A DNA stretch of 64,000 bases from Alphaproteobacteria bacterium. GTDB taxonomy: Bacteria; Pseudomonadota; Alphaproteobacteria; Rhizobiales; Rhizobiaceae. Position numbers and translations under genes: made by a program. The notes beneath the pieces were generated by a model. It did not search any database, was not told the DNA's origin, and saw nothing but the letters and a program-made list of their open reading frames with translations. The stretch lies in NCBI GenBank assembly GCA_024742485.1, contig JANSYK010000001.1, positions 2,356,001 through 2,420,000 on the forward strand, written 5' to 3'. Positions 36,807 through 45,012 of this stretch are shown piece by piece. Each line of letters starts with the position of its first letter. The first letter of the stretch is position 1.

Positions 36807-37832
36807 TCAGTTGTTGAAGCCGACCTTGTCGACAAGAACAGACGCTGCCTTGCGGTTCTTCGCGATCTCGTCCAGCGCCAGGCTGTCGGGCTTGATCGCA
36901 CCGAATGACTGAACGATATCGGAGGTCTTTGCCTTCGGGTCGACCGGATATTCAAAGACCTGTTCGGCATAGATTTCCTGTCCCTTCGGACTGGCGAGAA
37001 ACTCCATCAGCTTGATGGCCGCATCCTTGTTGGGCGCGTGCTTGGCCAGGGCCATGCCGGAAATATTGACATGGGTTCCACGGTCGTCGGCATTCGGGAA
37101 CAGAACCTTGATGGACTTGGCCCACTCCTTCTGTTCCGGCTCTTTTTCATTGGTCTTCATCAATCCGACATAATAGGTGTTGCCGATCCCCAGATCGCAT
37201 TCACCGGCAAAGATGCCTTTCGCCTGGGCCCGGTCATTGCCGGCCGGCTTGCGCGCGAGATTGTCCTTCACCCCGCTCAGCCAGGCTTCCGCCTTGTCTT
37301 CTCCGAGATGCGCAATGACGGAGGCGATCATGCCGATATTGTAGACATGTTGACCGCTGCGAATGCAGATCTTGCCCTTCCATTTGGGATCGGCAAGCTC
37401 CTCATAGGTGATCGCGTCCTGTTCAACCCGATCGACCGACGCGTAGACAACGCGGCCCCGTGTCGTCAGACCGAACCAGTGGCCATCCGGGTCGCGATAA
37501 TTTTCTGGAATTGCTCCATTGATGGATGTGTTGTCGACCGGTTGCGTGACACCGTCTTCCTTGGCGCTGCTCAGCCGGCTGATATCCACCGTCAGGATCA
37601 CATCTGCGGGTGAATTCGCACCCTCGGCGGCCACGCGTTCGACAAGCCCCTTGTTCAGGAAAAGCACGTTGGTCTTGATGCCGGTTTCAGCCGTAAATGC
37701 ATCGAGCAGTGGTGCGATAAGATCCGGCTGACGATAGGAGTAAATGTTGACATCCTCTGCCAGTGCGGAGGTTCCGATCGAGAGCGCCACAACAGCAGCG
37801 GTTCCCAGGGTGCCGATTGATTTTGGATACAT
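36807..37832 (-). CDS. Ferric iron ABC transporter substrate-binding protein (FbpA/FutA type)
   Basis: A periplasmic ferric-ion binding protein of about 341 residues. Signal peptide ends at SALA; mature start EDVNIYSYRQPDLIAPLLDAF is typical. The TYYVG pair of tyrosines supplies iron ligands as in FbpA/FutA, and a further Tyr is in NIYSYR. No permease or ATPase gene is adjacent, so it is an orphan here. It is divergent from rirA, with iron-box-like palindromes in between. The ATG at 37832 (MYPKSIG) is chosen. Confidence 0.9.
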   Translation of the reverse strand: MYPKSIGTLGTAAVVALSIGTSALAEDVNIYSYRQPDLIAPLLDAFTAETGIKTNVLFLNKGLVERVAAEGANSPADVILTVDISRLSSAKEDGVTQPVDNTSINGAIPENYRDPDGHWFGLTTRGRVVYASVDRVEQDAITYEELADPKWKGKICIRSGQHVYNIGMIASVIAHLGEDKAEAWLSGVKDNLARKPAGNDRAQAKGIFAGECDLGIGNTYYVGLMKTNEKEPEQKEWAKSIKVLFPNADDRGTHVNISGMALAKHAPNKDAAIKLMEFLASPKGQEIYAEQVFEYPVDPKAKTSDIVQSFGAIKPDSLALDEIAKNRKAASVLVDKVGFNN

Positions 37833-37841
37833 TTCCAAGCC

Positions 37842-37863
37842 TTTAGTACGAGAAATCTCTAAA
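37842..37863. promoter_or_regulatory. Candidate iron-responsive operator near the iron-binding protein start
   Basis: TTTAG-N12-CTAAA encloses GAGAAATCTC, ten bases upstream of the iron-binding protein start. It resembles, but does not perfectly match, rhizobial iron-control elements (Irr or RirA type). Confidence 0.45.
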
Positions 37864-37937
37864 CATGATTGCTGTACTCCAATTAAAAGCAGGCTGGCAA
37901 GAGGCAATCGTAAAACTTGACAAAAAAAATCGAATTT

Positions 37938-37954
37938 AATAGAACGATTCTAAA
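37938..37954. promoter_or_regulatory. Candidate ICE/Irr-like box upstream of rirA
   Basis: AATAGAACGATTCTAAA has the core AGAA-N3-TTCT of the rhizobial iron control element (TTTAGAA-N3-TTCTAAA); only the left TTT is replaced. It lies 50 bases before the rirA start in the divergent promoter. Confidence 0.55.
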
Positions 37955-38003
37955 TTCACTCCTGCCCGGGCCCGGATCCGGGTTCATAACAAGGCTCTAT
38001 TGC

Positions 38004-38459
38004 ATGCGCGTGACAAAGCAGACGAATTATGCCGTACGAATGCTGATGTATTGCGCCGCCGATCCGCGTGATCTGAGCAGAGTGCCCGATATTGCCAAGG
38101 CCTATGGTGTGTCGGAATTGTTTCTTTTCAAGATCCTGAAACCGCTGGTCAAGGCCGGCCTGATCCACACGGTGCGTGGTCGCAATGGCGGTATCCGCCT
38201 GGGCCGGCCAGCTGAAGAAATCACGCTGTTTGACGTCATTCGGGTCACCGAGGACAGTTTCGCCATGGCCGAGTGTTTTGAAAATGACGCCGCCGATTGT
38301 CCGCTTGTGAACAGTTGTGCGCTCAATTCGGCTTGGCGCGAGGCACTCGATGCGTTTCTGGCAGCGCTGGAAAACCACACGATTGCGGATCTGTCCGCAG
38401 CACGATTCAACATTGCCGGCCGTCTTGGCATCGGTGAGGAAATCAGGGCCGCCAGCTAA
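38004..38459 (+). CDS. rirA: Rrf2 family iron-responsive regulator RirA
   Basis: A 151-residue Rrf2 regulator that, in rhizobia, represses iron uptake when its iron-sulfur cluster is assembled. The sequence is strongly RirA-like: MRVTKQTNYAVRMLMYCA, the helix-turn-helix AKAYGVSELFLFKIL, the wing VRGRNGGIRLG and the three cluster cysteines in AECFENDAADCPLVNSC. The ATG at 38004 is clear by homology; the ORF-track start is too long. It probably controls the divergent iron-binding protein gene. Confidence 0.94.
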   Translation: MRVTKQTNYAVRMLMYCAADPRDLSRVPDIAKAYGVSELFLFKILKPLVKAGLIHTVRGRNGGIRLGRPAEEITLFDVIRVTEDSFAMAECFENDAADCPLVNSCALNSAWREALDAFLAALENHTIADLSAARFNIAGRLGIGEEIRAAS

Positions 38460-38544
38460 AGGCCGCATCATACCATCATTGCTTTGGTGACGAATTGGAC
38501 TGAGCGCCCGTGTGACGCTTCGACACCGAAAGACGTGAAACGGT

Positions 38545-38997
38545 CTATTCCGTGTCCGTTTTCTCGCCGCGCTCGTTGAGACGGTCGCGGCATGCCTGCC
38601 TGATGGCCTGCAACTCCGCCAATGTGTCACTGATCAGGACCTGTTTCTTTTCCAGGCCGACAATCGCCTTGCTTGTCTCTTCGATCACATATTGAAGTTG
38701 CCGGCTGTGGCCTTCCCCATGTTCCCCGTAGAGGTCAAGAAAATGACGGATCTGGGCCAGCGTTGATCCGAGTGCCTTGGCCCGCAGGATGAGCGCCAGG
38801 CGTCCCCGGTCACGACGCGTATAAACACGGCTCCCGTTCACCCGGGCAGGGTGAATCAGATCCTTGTTCTCGTAAAATCGGATTGTCCGTGTCGAAATCC
38901 CGAATTCGTTGGCCAGATCGGCAATGCCATACAGCTCCTGCCGATCTCCATGCTGATCGGCGTGCAGCAATTCTGCATCCGCCGGGGCCCGCTTCAT
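38545..38997 (-). CDS. MerR family transcriptional regulator
   Basis: 150 residues. The MerR winged helix reads YGIADLANEFGISTRTIRFYENKDLIHPAR, followed by a long dimerisation helix without metal-binding cysteines. Regulators of this type often control fatty acid or branched-chain amino acid breakdown (LiuR-like). It lies three bases after the SCP2 gene and divergent from the acyl-CoA dehydrogenase, which fits. Confidence 0.88.
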   Translation of the reverse strand: MKRAPADAELLHADQHGDRQELYGIADLANEFGISTRTIRFYENKDLIHPARVNGSRVYTRRDRGRLALILRAKALGSTLAQIRHFLDLYGEHGEGHSRQLQYVIEETSKAIVGLEKKQVLISDTLAELQAIRQACRDRLNERGEKTDTE

Positions 38998-39000
38998 CAG

Positions 39001-39288
39001 CTAGAGCACCTGTCCCAGCTTCATGGCGACACCCATATCGCCTTCAACTTGCAACTTGCCCTGCATGAAGGCTGCCGTGGGATCAAGATCCCCGGATACC
39101 ATCGATTCCAGATCATCCAGGCTGACCTTGATGGTGCAATCGGCCTCCTGATCATCCGTACTGACGGTCTGATTGTCGACGATGACGACGCCGTCGTCAC
39201 CGCAATCGAATTTCACCACCTTGTCAAAGGCTCCGTTTTCGACCCTGTCTTTGATCGATGCGGCAATATCGGCAACACTCATGCTCAT
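39001..39288 (-). CDS. SCP2 sterol-binding domain protein
   Basis: A 95-residue single-domain lipid or acyl-CoA binding protein. The core pattern (DQEADCTIKVSLDDLESMVSGDLDPTAAFMQGKLQVEGDMGVAMKL) is that of SCP2. The ATG at 39288 follows AAGGAC. It may carry acyl-CoA for the divergent acyl-CoA dehydrogenase. Confidence 0.88.
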   Translation of the reverse strand: MSMSVADIAASIKDRVENGAFDKVVKFDCGDDGVVIVDNQTVSTDDQEADCTIKVSLDDLESMVSGDLDPTAAFMQGKLQVEGDMGVAMKLGQVL

Positions 39289-39378
39289 AGTCCTTGTTGA
39301 TGCGATTATGTTCGTTGATGTTCGCATATAGAGAGGATGGCCGTAAACTGCAATGTATTTTCCTTTACTTCATTTACT

Positions 39379-39392
39379 TGACGTATAGGTCA
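39379..39392. promoter_or_regulatory. Candidate MerR operator
   Basis: TGAC-GTATAG-GTCA, a short inverted repeat in the divergent promoter 46 bases before the acyl-CoA dehydrogenase start. The MerR product is the likely ligand. Confidence 0.45.
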
Positions 39393-39437
39393 GCCGATGC
39401 AACCATTTCATCAGACACCGGCACAAGGGAGCCCTCC

Positions 39438-40604
39438 ATGCATTTGACCGACGAGCATGAGCAATTGCGCAGCACCGTCGCCCGCTTCATCGAGTCCGAT
39501 ATCAACCCCCATGTCGATGAATGGGAAAAGGCCGGACAGTTTCCGGCCCACTCACTTTTTGCAAAACTCGGCGCCCTTGGCCTGTTGGGGATCAAATACG
39601 ACCCGGCCTGTGGTGGACTCGGTCTCGATTTCTCCTACTCCATGGTCATGGCGGAAGAACTGGGATCGGTCACATGCGGCGGTGTTCCGATGGCGATCGG
39701 AGTCCAGACCGATATGTGCACGCCCGCGCTGAACCGCTTCGGATCGGAGGAGATGAAGCGCGAATGGCTGGCGCCGTCGATTGCCGGCGAGATGGTCGGC
39801 TGCCTCGGCGTGTCCGAGGCCGGCGGCGGCTCGGACGTGGCGGCGATCAGGACACAGGCCGTCACCGACGGGGATGACTATGTGATCAATGGCTCGAAGA
39901 TGTGGATCACCAATGGCCTGCAGGCTGACTGGTGCTGTCTGCTGGCCAATACCGGTGCTGACAGCGCAAACAATCAGGCGCATAAAAACAAGTCGCTGAT
40001 CATTGTGCCGATGGATGCAGCGGGCATCGAAAGACAGAAAATCGAAAAAATCGGCATGCATTCATCCGACACGGCCCAGCTGTTCTTTGACAATGTTCGG
40101 GTACCGCGGCGAAACCTTATCGGCCAGGAAGGCATGGGCTTTACCATGCAGATGCTGCAGTTTCAGGAGGAGCGTCTCTGGGTCGCGGCTTCCGGCCTCA
40201 AGGCGCTCGATCGCCTGATCGATCTGACCATCGATTACACCCGCGAACGCAAGGTTTTCGGCAAGGCGGTCCTCGACAATCAGACCGTGCATTTCCGGCT
40301 CGCCGAATTGCGCACCGAGGTCGAGGCATTGAGAGCACTGACCTGGAAAGCCATTGATGATTATGTCAGTGGGAAGGATGCGACGAAACTGGCCTCGATG
40401 GCCAAGCTGAAAATCGGCAGGCTTTATCGTGAGGTCGCCGATAGTTGCCTGCAATATTGGGGCGGCATGGGATTCACGGCCGACAATCCGGTCAGCCGGG
40501 CCTTTCGCGACGGACGGCTTGGCTCGATCGGCGGCGGTGCCGACGAAATCATGCTTGAAATCATCTGCAAGCTGGAAGGCACGGCACCGCGCGGTCCCAA
40601 CTAG
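39438..40604 (+). CDS. Acyl-CoA dehydrogenase
   Basis: A 388-residue FAD flavoenzyme that makes the alpha,beta double bond of an acyl-CoA. Signatures are GCLGVSEAGGGSDVAAI, YVINGSKMWITNG, and near the C terminus LQYWGGMGFTADNPVSRAFRDGRLGSIGGGADEIMLE. The ATG at 39438 follows AAGGGAG. The chain type cannot be stated; the MerR/SCP2 context suits fatty-acyl or branched-chain substrates. Its TAG stop is the start of the dispersed repeat copy 2. Confidence 0.92.
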   Translation: MHLTDEHEQLRSTVARFIESDINPHVDEWEKAGQFPAHSLFAKLGALGLLGIKYDPACGGLGLDFSYSMVMAEELGSVTCGGVPMAIGVQTDMCTPALNRFGSEEMKREWLAPSIAGEMVGCLGVSEAGGGSDVAAIRTQAVTDGDDYVINGSKMWITNGLQADWCCLLANTGADSANNQAHKNKSLIIVPMDAAGIERQKIEKIGMHSSDTAQLFFDNVRVPRRNLIGQEGMGFTMQMLQFQEERLWVAASGLKALDRLIDLTIDYTRERKVFGKAVLDNQTVHFRLAELRTEVEALRALTWKAIDDYVSGKDATKLASMAKLKIGRLYREVADSCLQYWGGMGFTADNPVSRAFRDGRLGSIGGGADEIMLEIICKLEGTAPRGPN

Positions 40605-40706
40605 ACCGTTTCACGTTTTGTCAGAAACGGGACAACGGTGACGGCCTTTGATTTTGTTGATGCATTCAGGCTTTGCCGATTCCGTCAAAACCTGAATTGC
40701 TCTAGA
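40602..40706. repeat. Dispersed two-hairpin intergenic repeat, copy 2
   Basis: About 105 bases beginning TAGACCGTTTCACGTTTTG and ending in AATTGCTCTAGA. Nearly identical to copy 3 at 47975. Its 3' stem ATTCAGGCTTTG/CAAAACCTGAAT carries one mismatch that copy 3 lacks. It supplies the acyl-CoA dehydrogenase stop codon and lies between convergent genes, where it could terminate both. Confidence 0.85.
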
Positions 40707-40717
40707 TCAAAGGTGCT

Positions 40718-41323
40718 TCAGGCGTGAAAACTCGGTCTGTCGCGCATCGCGTCAGCCCATCGATTGACGTGGACACATTGGCCGGGGATGGGCATGTTCA
40801 GGCCATCGGCGATCATCAGGACCGTCATTGCCTGTACGTCAGCCATGGTGAAGGTGTCACCGGCAATGTAGGCGCGCCCGTCGGACATTTCGTCGTCCAG
40901 CCACACCCATTTATCAGGGATGGCCCTGCGCTGCGCCGCGGCGAATTCGGGCACTTGCTCCATCACGGCAGCAAACAGATCCATCGAATGGCGCACGAAA
41001 TTGCCATGGGTCATGAACAGCTGCATGTAAATGCGCTGGCTCCACATCTCGATATGGCCCTGCTCAAAAGGGTTTGTGCCCATAAGGGGACGGTCGGGGT
41101 ATACCGCTTCCAGATAGCGGCAGATGGCGAGGCTTTCGGTGATCATTCGGCCATCATCCAGCTCAAGAACCGGGAGTTCGCCCAGTGTGTTGAGCTGTTG
41201 AAATTCCCGGGAGCGTGTATCCGCGCCGAGTTCCATCTGCACCCGCGGGATCTCGATGCCCTTTTCGGCAATGAAGATCCGGACACGTTTGGTATTGCCG
41301 GATTGTGTATCGTAGAGCTTCAC
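40718..41323 (-). CDS. Glutathione S-transferase family protein
   Basis: 201 residues. N-terminal thioredoxin-like domain (VKLYDTQSGNTKRVRIFIAEKG, with LPVLELDDGRMITESLAICRYLE as the glutathione site) and a helical C-terminal domain with YIAGDTFTMADVQAMTVL. The start is a GTG at 41323 overlapping the upstream stop (GTGA). Third gene of an arsR operon; the substrate is unknown. Confidence 0.88.
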   Translation of the reverse strand: MKLYDTQSGNTKRVRIFIAEKGIEIPRVQMELGADTRSREFQQLNTLGELPVLELDDGRMITESLAICRYLEAVYPDRPLMGTNPFEQGHIEMWSQRIYMQLFMTHGNFVRHSMDLFAAVMEQVPEFAAAQRRAIPDKWVWLDDEMSDGRAYIAGDTFTMADVQAMTVLMIADGLNMPIPGQCVHVNRWADAMRDRPSFHA

Positions 41324-41793
41324 GTGTTGGCCCCGTTCGCGAAACAAACCGCGAGGCGCTCGAGGCTGCCGCGCCATCCGCCGGTCAGTGCCTTTCGAGC
41401 GGCATCGGTTTGCAGGTTTTCATGGGTGATTCGGACCTCGACACCGCCGTCGCGCGGTTCGAATTCGACCGTCACGCGTGTCGGATTGCCGGACGCGTCC
41501 CGCCAGCCAGCCACCTGTTCCTCGGAAGCCCAGCTAAAGACAAGCCGTCGCGGTGGGTCAATATCAAGAAATGTGCCGAAATGGTGAAAACTCTCACCAT
41601 TGTCCGCCACCATCATAAAACGCCAGACGCCGCCCTTGCGGCAGTCGTGACTGAGCACTTTTGCCTGGTAGCCTGGAGGACCGAACCACTTTTCAATCGA
41701 CGCGGGATTGATCCAGGCGTCGAAGGTCGTTTCCGGCGAAGATGGGTAAAACCGACTGACCGACACGGTTTTCCCATCGGCTTGTCTGCTCAC
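41320..41793 (-). CDS. SRPBCC / AHSA1-like domain protein
   Basis: 157 residues with the Aha1/START-like fold: VSVSRFYPSSPETTFDAWINPASIEKWFGPPGY at the N terminus and GGWRGSLERLA at the C terminus. Starts at GTG 41793 overlapping the arsR stop (GTGA). ArsR-AHSA1 pairs are very common; their function is mostly unknown, possibly stress or small-ligand binding. Confidence 0.88.
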   Translation of the reverse strand: MSRQADGKTVSVSRFYPSSPETTFDAWINPASIEKWFGPPGYQAKVLSHDCRKGGVWRFMMVADNGESFHHFGTFLDIDPPRRLVFSWASEEQVAGWRDASGNPTRVTVEFEPRDGGVEVRITHENLQTDAARKALTGGWRGSLERLAVCFANGANT

Positions 41794-42119
41794 GGCTGCT
41801 CCTCCAGGAACGTGCCCAATGCATCGAGCTTCTGCTCCCACAGCCTTGTGTGATGCGCGACCCAGGCTGACACCTCATCAAGCGGCGCGCCATCGAACCG
41901 GCAAACAATGTTGCGTCCCTTTTTGCTTCTGTGCATGAGCCCGGCACGCTCGAGCACATGCACATGCCGCGAGATCGCTGCAAAAGACATGTCATGCGGC
42001 TCGGCGAGTTCCCCGACACAGGCTTCTCCCTCGGCCAGACGGGCCAGGATCGCACGCCGCGTGGGATCCGCCAGAGCCAGAAATACATCATCCAGATCGG
42101 TTCGCGACTGCCGCACCAA
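41790..42119 (-). CDS. ArsR family transcriptional regulator
   Basis: 109 residues with winged helix DDVFLALADPTRRAILARLAEGEACVGELAEPHDMSFAAISRHVHVLERAGL. No metal-binding cysteine motif, so it belongs to the non-metal ArsR group that precedes AHSA1 proteins. The start is TTG 42119 or GTG 42116 after GGAG. Two palindromic sites lie just upstream, so autoregulation is likely. Confidence 0.87.
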   Translation of the reverse strand: MVRQSRTDLDDVFLALADPTRRAILARLAEGEACVGELAEPHDMSFAAISRHVHVLERAGLMHRSKKGRNIVCRFDGAPLDEVSAWVAHHTRLWEQKLDALGTFLEEQP

Positions 42120-42142
42120 AGCTCCGCTCCATATTCATGTTC

Positions 42143-42191
42143 AACAAATATGTTAAATATCATGGTCACAGGAATATTCAACAAATTTGTT
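42143..42191. promoter_or_regulatory. Duplicated ArsR-type operators
   Basis: AACAAATATGTT (42143-42154) and AACAAATTTGTT (42180-42191, a perfect palindrome), both within the longer repeat TTCAACAAATNTGTTAA and 37 bases apart. They sit upstream of arsR and also upstream of coxC, which diverges. Confidence 0.7.
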
Positions 42192-42203
42192 AAGCAATTA
42201 TTG

Positions 42204-42225
42204 GATCGCGGCGATCAAATATAAT
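42204..42225 (+). promoter_or_regulatory. Possible coxC promoter region
   Basis: A perfect 13-base palindrome GATCGC-G-GCGATC (42204-42216) lies directly before a TATAAT hexamer (42220-42225). No good -35 is seen, which would suit an activated or non-housekeeping promoter. Weakly supported. Confidence 0.3.
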
Positions 42226-42359
42226 CGCGTTCATTGACACACGGGGCCATGGGCAACCGTATTGCCCTGACTATATCCTTGTTGATACTCTGCGATTTGG
42301 AGGGATTCCAAACTGCGGCGGATGCAGGACGGGCCCAAAAGGGAGGAACACATAACACG

Positions 42360-43529
42360 ATGGCGGAGGTGTACTACTCTCCTTTTCTGGTGGGTGCGTC
42401 CGTGCTTGTCGCCATCATGGCGGCCTTCACCTGCCTGCGGTTGACCAGCGGCCTGCGGAATCTGTCGGTCACGCGCCGCAAGGTGCGCATCGCACAGGCT
42501 TCGATTGCACTCGGAGGCGGTATCTGGTCGATGCATTTCATCGGCATGCTGGCGGTAACCTTGCCCTTCGTTGTCACCTACGATCCGCTGCTGACGCTTG
42601 CATCGATGCTGCTGGCGATCCTGATTACCGGTTGCGGTTTGCTGCTGCTGCATTTCGGTGAGCGCACCAACTTGCGCATCCTGCTGGCCGGAACGCTGAC
42701 CGGCATCGGCATTGCTGCGATGCATTACACCGGCATGGCCGCCATCTCGGCCAATTGCATCGTCGCCTATCAGCCATTCGGAATTGCTCTTTCTGTCCTC
42801 ATTTCCATTGCCGCCTCGACACTGGCCATGTGGCTGGCCTACTCCACGCGGTCAATCCTGCGCACTGCTGTCGGTGCAATCGTTTTGGGACTTGCCGTGT
42901 CGGCCATGCACTATGTGGCGATGCTTTACACGACATTTACTCAGGCAACTGACTTGGTTGTGCAACCGATTCCGAGCCTCGATCCGCAAGTGCTTGCCAT
43001 CTCGGTGACGCTGACGGCTTTCGTCATCTGCGGCCTGTTTCTGCTGCTTGCCATGCCGATGGAACAGCCGGCAACCGCAATGCCGGAAGAAAAGCCGGAC
43101 CTCGGGAATGAAGGTAAAACCGATTCCGAACCCGAGGCCACGCGCGCGCGGGCGCCTGGAATGGCGCTGAGCCGTGCCAGTTCATCCGCACCACCGGCAA
43201 AGAACCGCATTCCCTACGAGAAGGAGGGAACCGTGCGCTTCATGTCCACGGATCGGATCTTGGCCATCGAAAGCGATGGGCACTACACGAGAATCCGAAC
43301 AGACGACGATGCCCTGTTCTGCCCCTGGTCGTTGTCGAAGGTTGAAAAGAGTCCACCGGCTGAAAAGTTCCTCAAGACCCACCGCCGGTTCCTGGTCAAT
43401 CCGGCGCATATCAAGGGGTTGAAGAAAGTCGGCGACCAGCTTTTCTGCTATGTCGGCAAGGCAACGGAGCTGGAAGTGCCCGTCAGCCGGGCCCGCGCCA
43501 AGGACCTGCGTAATCTCCTCGGAGTGTAG
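42360..43529 (+). CDS. coxC: MHYT domain membrane sensor fused to LytTR DNA-binding domain (CoxC-like)
   Basis: 389 residues. The N-terminal seven-helix MHYT domain (about 1-240) has its repeated Met-His motifs in SMHFIGML, AMHYTGMAAI and AMHYVAML, proposed to bind copper and sense CO, oxygen or NO. An acidic Pro/Ala-rich linker follows. The C-terminal LytTR domain (about 290-389, RFMSTDRILAIESDGHYTRI, THRRFLVNPAHIKGLK) binds DNA. CoxC and CoxH of carboxydotrophs have this architecture. It lies about 550 bases before coxM. The start at 42360 follows GGGAGGA; the upstream ORF extension is spurious. Confidence 0.88.
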   Translation: MAEVYYSPFLVGASVLVAIMAAFTCLRLTSGLRNLSVTRRKVRIAQASIALGGGIWSMHFIGMLAVTLPFVVTYDPLLTLASMLLAILITGCGLLLLHFGERTNLRILLAGTLTGIGIAAMHYTGMAAISANCIVAYQPFGIALSVLISIAASTLAMWLAYSTRSILRTAVGAIVLGLAVSAMHYVAMLYTTFTQATDLVVQPIPSLDPQVLAISVTLTAFVICGLFLLLAMPMEQPATAMPEEKPDLGNEGKTDSEPEATRARAPGMALSRASSSAPPAKNRIPYEKEGTVRFMSTDRILAIESDGHYTRIRTDDDALFCPWSLSKVEKSPPAEKFLKTHRRFLVNPAHIKGLKKVGDQLFCYVGKATELEVPVSRARAKDLRNLLGV

Positions 43530-44077
43530 GCCAAAGCCGAATGGTCGGTTGATGCACCATATGCTGCCAGGAGCGGTGCACGCATTTCCTCGCCAGCCGC
43601 CAAAAGCAGGGCCTTGATCGCCGGATCTGCGGAAAGCCGATGGGCGAGAATGCAGCCGGCCATGCCCGCACCGCAGATCACCAAATCAAATGCGTCCATT
43701 CTGCACCACCCGGTAGTGAGCGCGAACGGTACAGACTATTCGGCACATTGAGAAGGCAGCGAACGCGATTGAGACTTGGATCGAAACGGTAAAATCTGGT
43801 GGTATAAGCAAATTCGGCGGCCGGCGTTGGTGTTGCCTCCTGAACCAAATATGAGCTGATCGAGCCCGCTCCCCTGCTCCGGTTTTTCGCGCAACGCGTT
43901 TCGAGACCTCGGTGGAAACTGGACGCCATGCCAAAGGCAAACGGTCCGGTTCCTCCTGCCGTTCATTCAGAAATACGACCGTTCGTGCAATATCCGGCGT
44001 CTTGGTGAAGCGCGATTTCCCCTTACCGATGCGCCGTTTCACAATGGATTCTGAAACACCGGTCTGGGAGGAAACAC
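43530..44077. other. 548-base region between coxC and coxM
   Basis: It contains the GMC oxidoreductase remnant (43540-43699, minus) and about 375 bases without recognisable genes, which must include any coxM promoter. A CAATGGATTCTGAAACACC stretch and GGGAGGA precede coxM. LytTR-type direct repeats were looked for by eye without a convincing result. Confidence 0.6.
43540..43699 (-). pseudogene. Remnant of a GMC family FAD-dependent oxidoreductase (N-terminal fragment)
   Basis: The minus-strand reading MDAFDLVICGAGMAGCILA continues HRLSADPAIKALLLAAGEE, the FAD-binding start of GMC choline/alcohol dehydrogenases (consensus like DYIIVGAGSAGCVLANRLS), with GAGMAG as the dinucleotide motif. After about 40 residues the similarity ends, where about 550 would be expected, and the frame then runs antisense into coxC. 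The start codon is intact but no ribosome site is seen. It is a relic of a gene lost when this locus was assembled. Confidence 0.7.
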
Positions 44078-44941
44078 ATGATACCCGGTTCTTTCGACTA
44101 TCATCGGCCAACTTCTGTGGACGAAGCCGTCGGCCTGCTGGCAGGACATGCCGGCAATGCGCTCATACTTGCGGGTGGCCACAGCCTGATCCCGATGATG
44201 AAATTGCGCATGGCAATGCCCGAACATCTCATCGACATTCAGGACATCGCGTCCCTGTCCTCCATTGAGGTCTCGGGACCGCAAATTGAAATCGGTGCGA
44301 ATGTCACCCAGGCTGAGCTGATCGCCTCGGAAGATCTGGAGCAGCATTGCCCGATCCTGCGCGAGACATCGCTGCAGATCGCCGACCCCCAGATTCGGAA
44401 TGTCGGCACGCTCGGTGGCAATGTCGCCAATGGCGATCCGGGCAATGACATGCCCGCCATCATGCAATTGCTCGACGCAACCTACGTGCTGAGCGGTCCG
44501 GACGGCAGCCGCGAGGTCAAGGCCCGCGACTTCTATGAGGCCGCCTATTTCACAACGCGTGACGAAGCGGAAATGCTGACATCCATTCGTTTCACCGCGC
44601 CGCCTGCCGGCCACGGATCGAGCTATATGAAGCAGAAACGCAAGATCGGCGACTATGCGACCGCTGCCGCTGGCGTTGTCCTCACCATGTCCGGCGATAC
44701 CTGCGCCAGCGCTTCGATTGGCCTGACCAATGTTGCCGACACGCCCCTATGGGCCGAAGACGCATCGAATGCGCTGATCGGAACAACACTGGACGACGCA
44801 GCCGTTTCCGCTGCCGTCGATGCCGCGAAAGCGATCACCGATCCCGCAGCCGACGGACGCGGCCCGGCGGAATACCGCACCCATGTCGCCGGCATCATGG
44901 TGCAGCGCGCCATCCAGGCAGCGCACCAGCGAGCCAACTGA
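44078..44941 (+). CDS. coxM: Carbon monoxide dehydrogenase medium (FAD) subunit CoxM
   Basis: 287 residues, the flavoprotein subunit that passes electrons to the quinone pool. FAD-binding blocks [17 protein letters not shown] (near residue 32) and [17 protein letters not shown] (near 110) are conserved, as in the O. carboxidovorans protein. The ATG at 44078 follows GGGAGGA. First of coxMSL, 71 bases before coxS. Because coxL is form I, this is a true CO dehydrogenase subunit and not only a related hydroxylase. Confidence 0.94.
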   Translation: MIPGSFDYHRPTSVDEAVGLLAGHAGNALILAGGHSLIPMMKLRMAMPEHLIDIQDIASLSSIEVSGPQIEIGANVTQAELIASEDLEQHCPILRETSLQIADPQIRNVGTLGGNVANGDPGNDMPAIMQLLDATYVLSGPDGSREVKARDFYEAAYFTTRDEAEMLTSIRFTAPPAGHGSSYMKQKRKIGDYATAAAGVVLTMSGDTCASASIGLTNVADTPLWAEDASNALIGTTLDDAAVSAAVDAAKAITDPAADGRGPAEYRTHVAGIMVQRAIQAAHQRAN

Positions 44942-45012
44942 AGACAGACAGAAGCGCCCGCACGCACGGGCAGCAGCTAACTCCACTCCAGCCACCACGA
45001 CGGAGGCACGAA

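Noticed and set aside
43686-44111. 141-aa minus-strand ORF between coxC and coxM
   Set aside because: No ribosome site, no family features, overlaps the coxM start; only the GMC remnant next to it has recognisable similarity.
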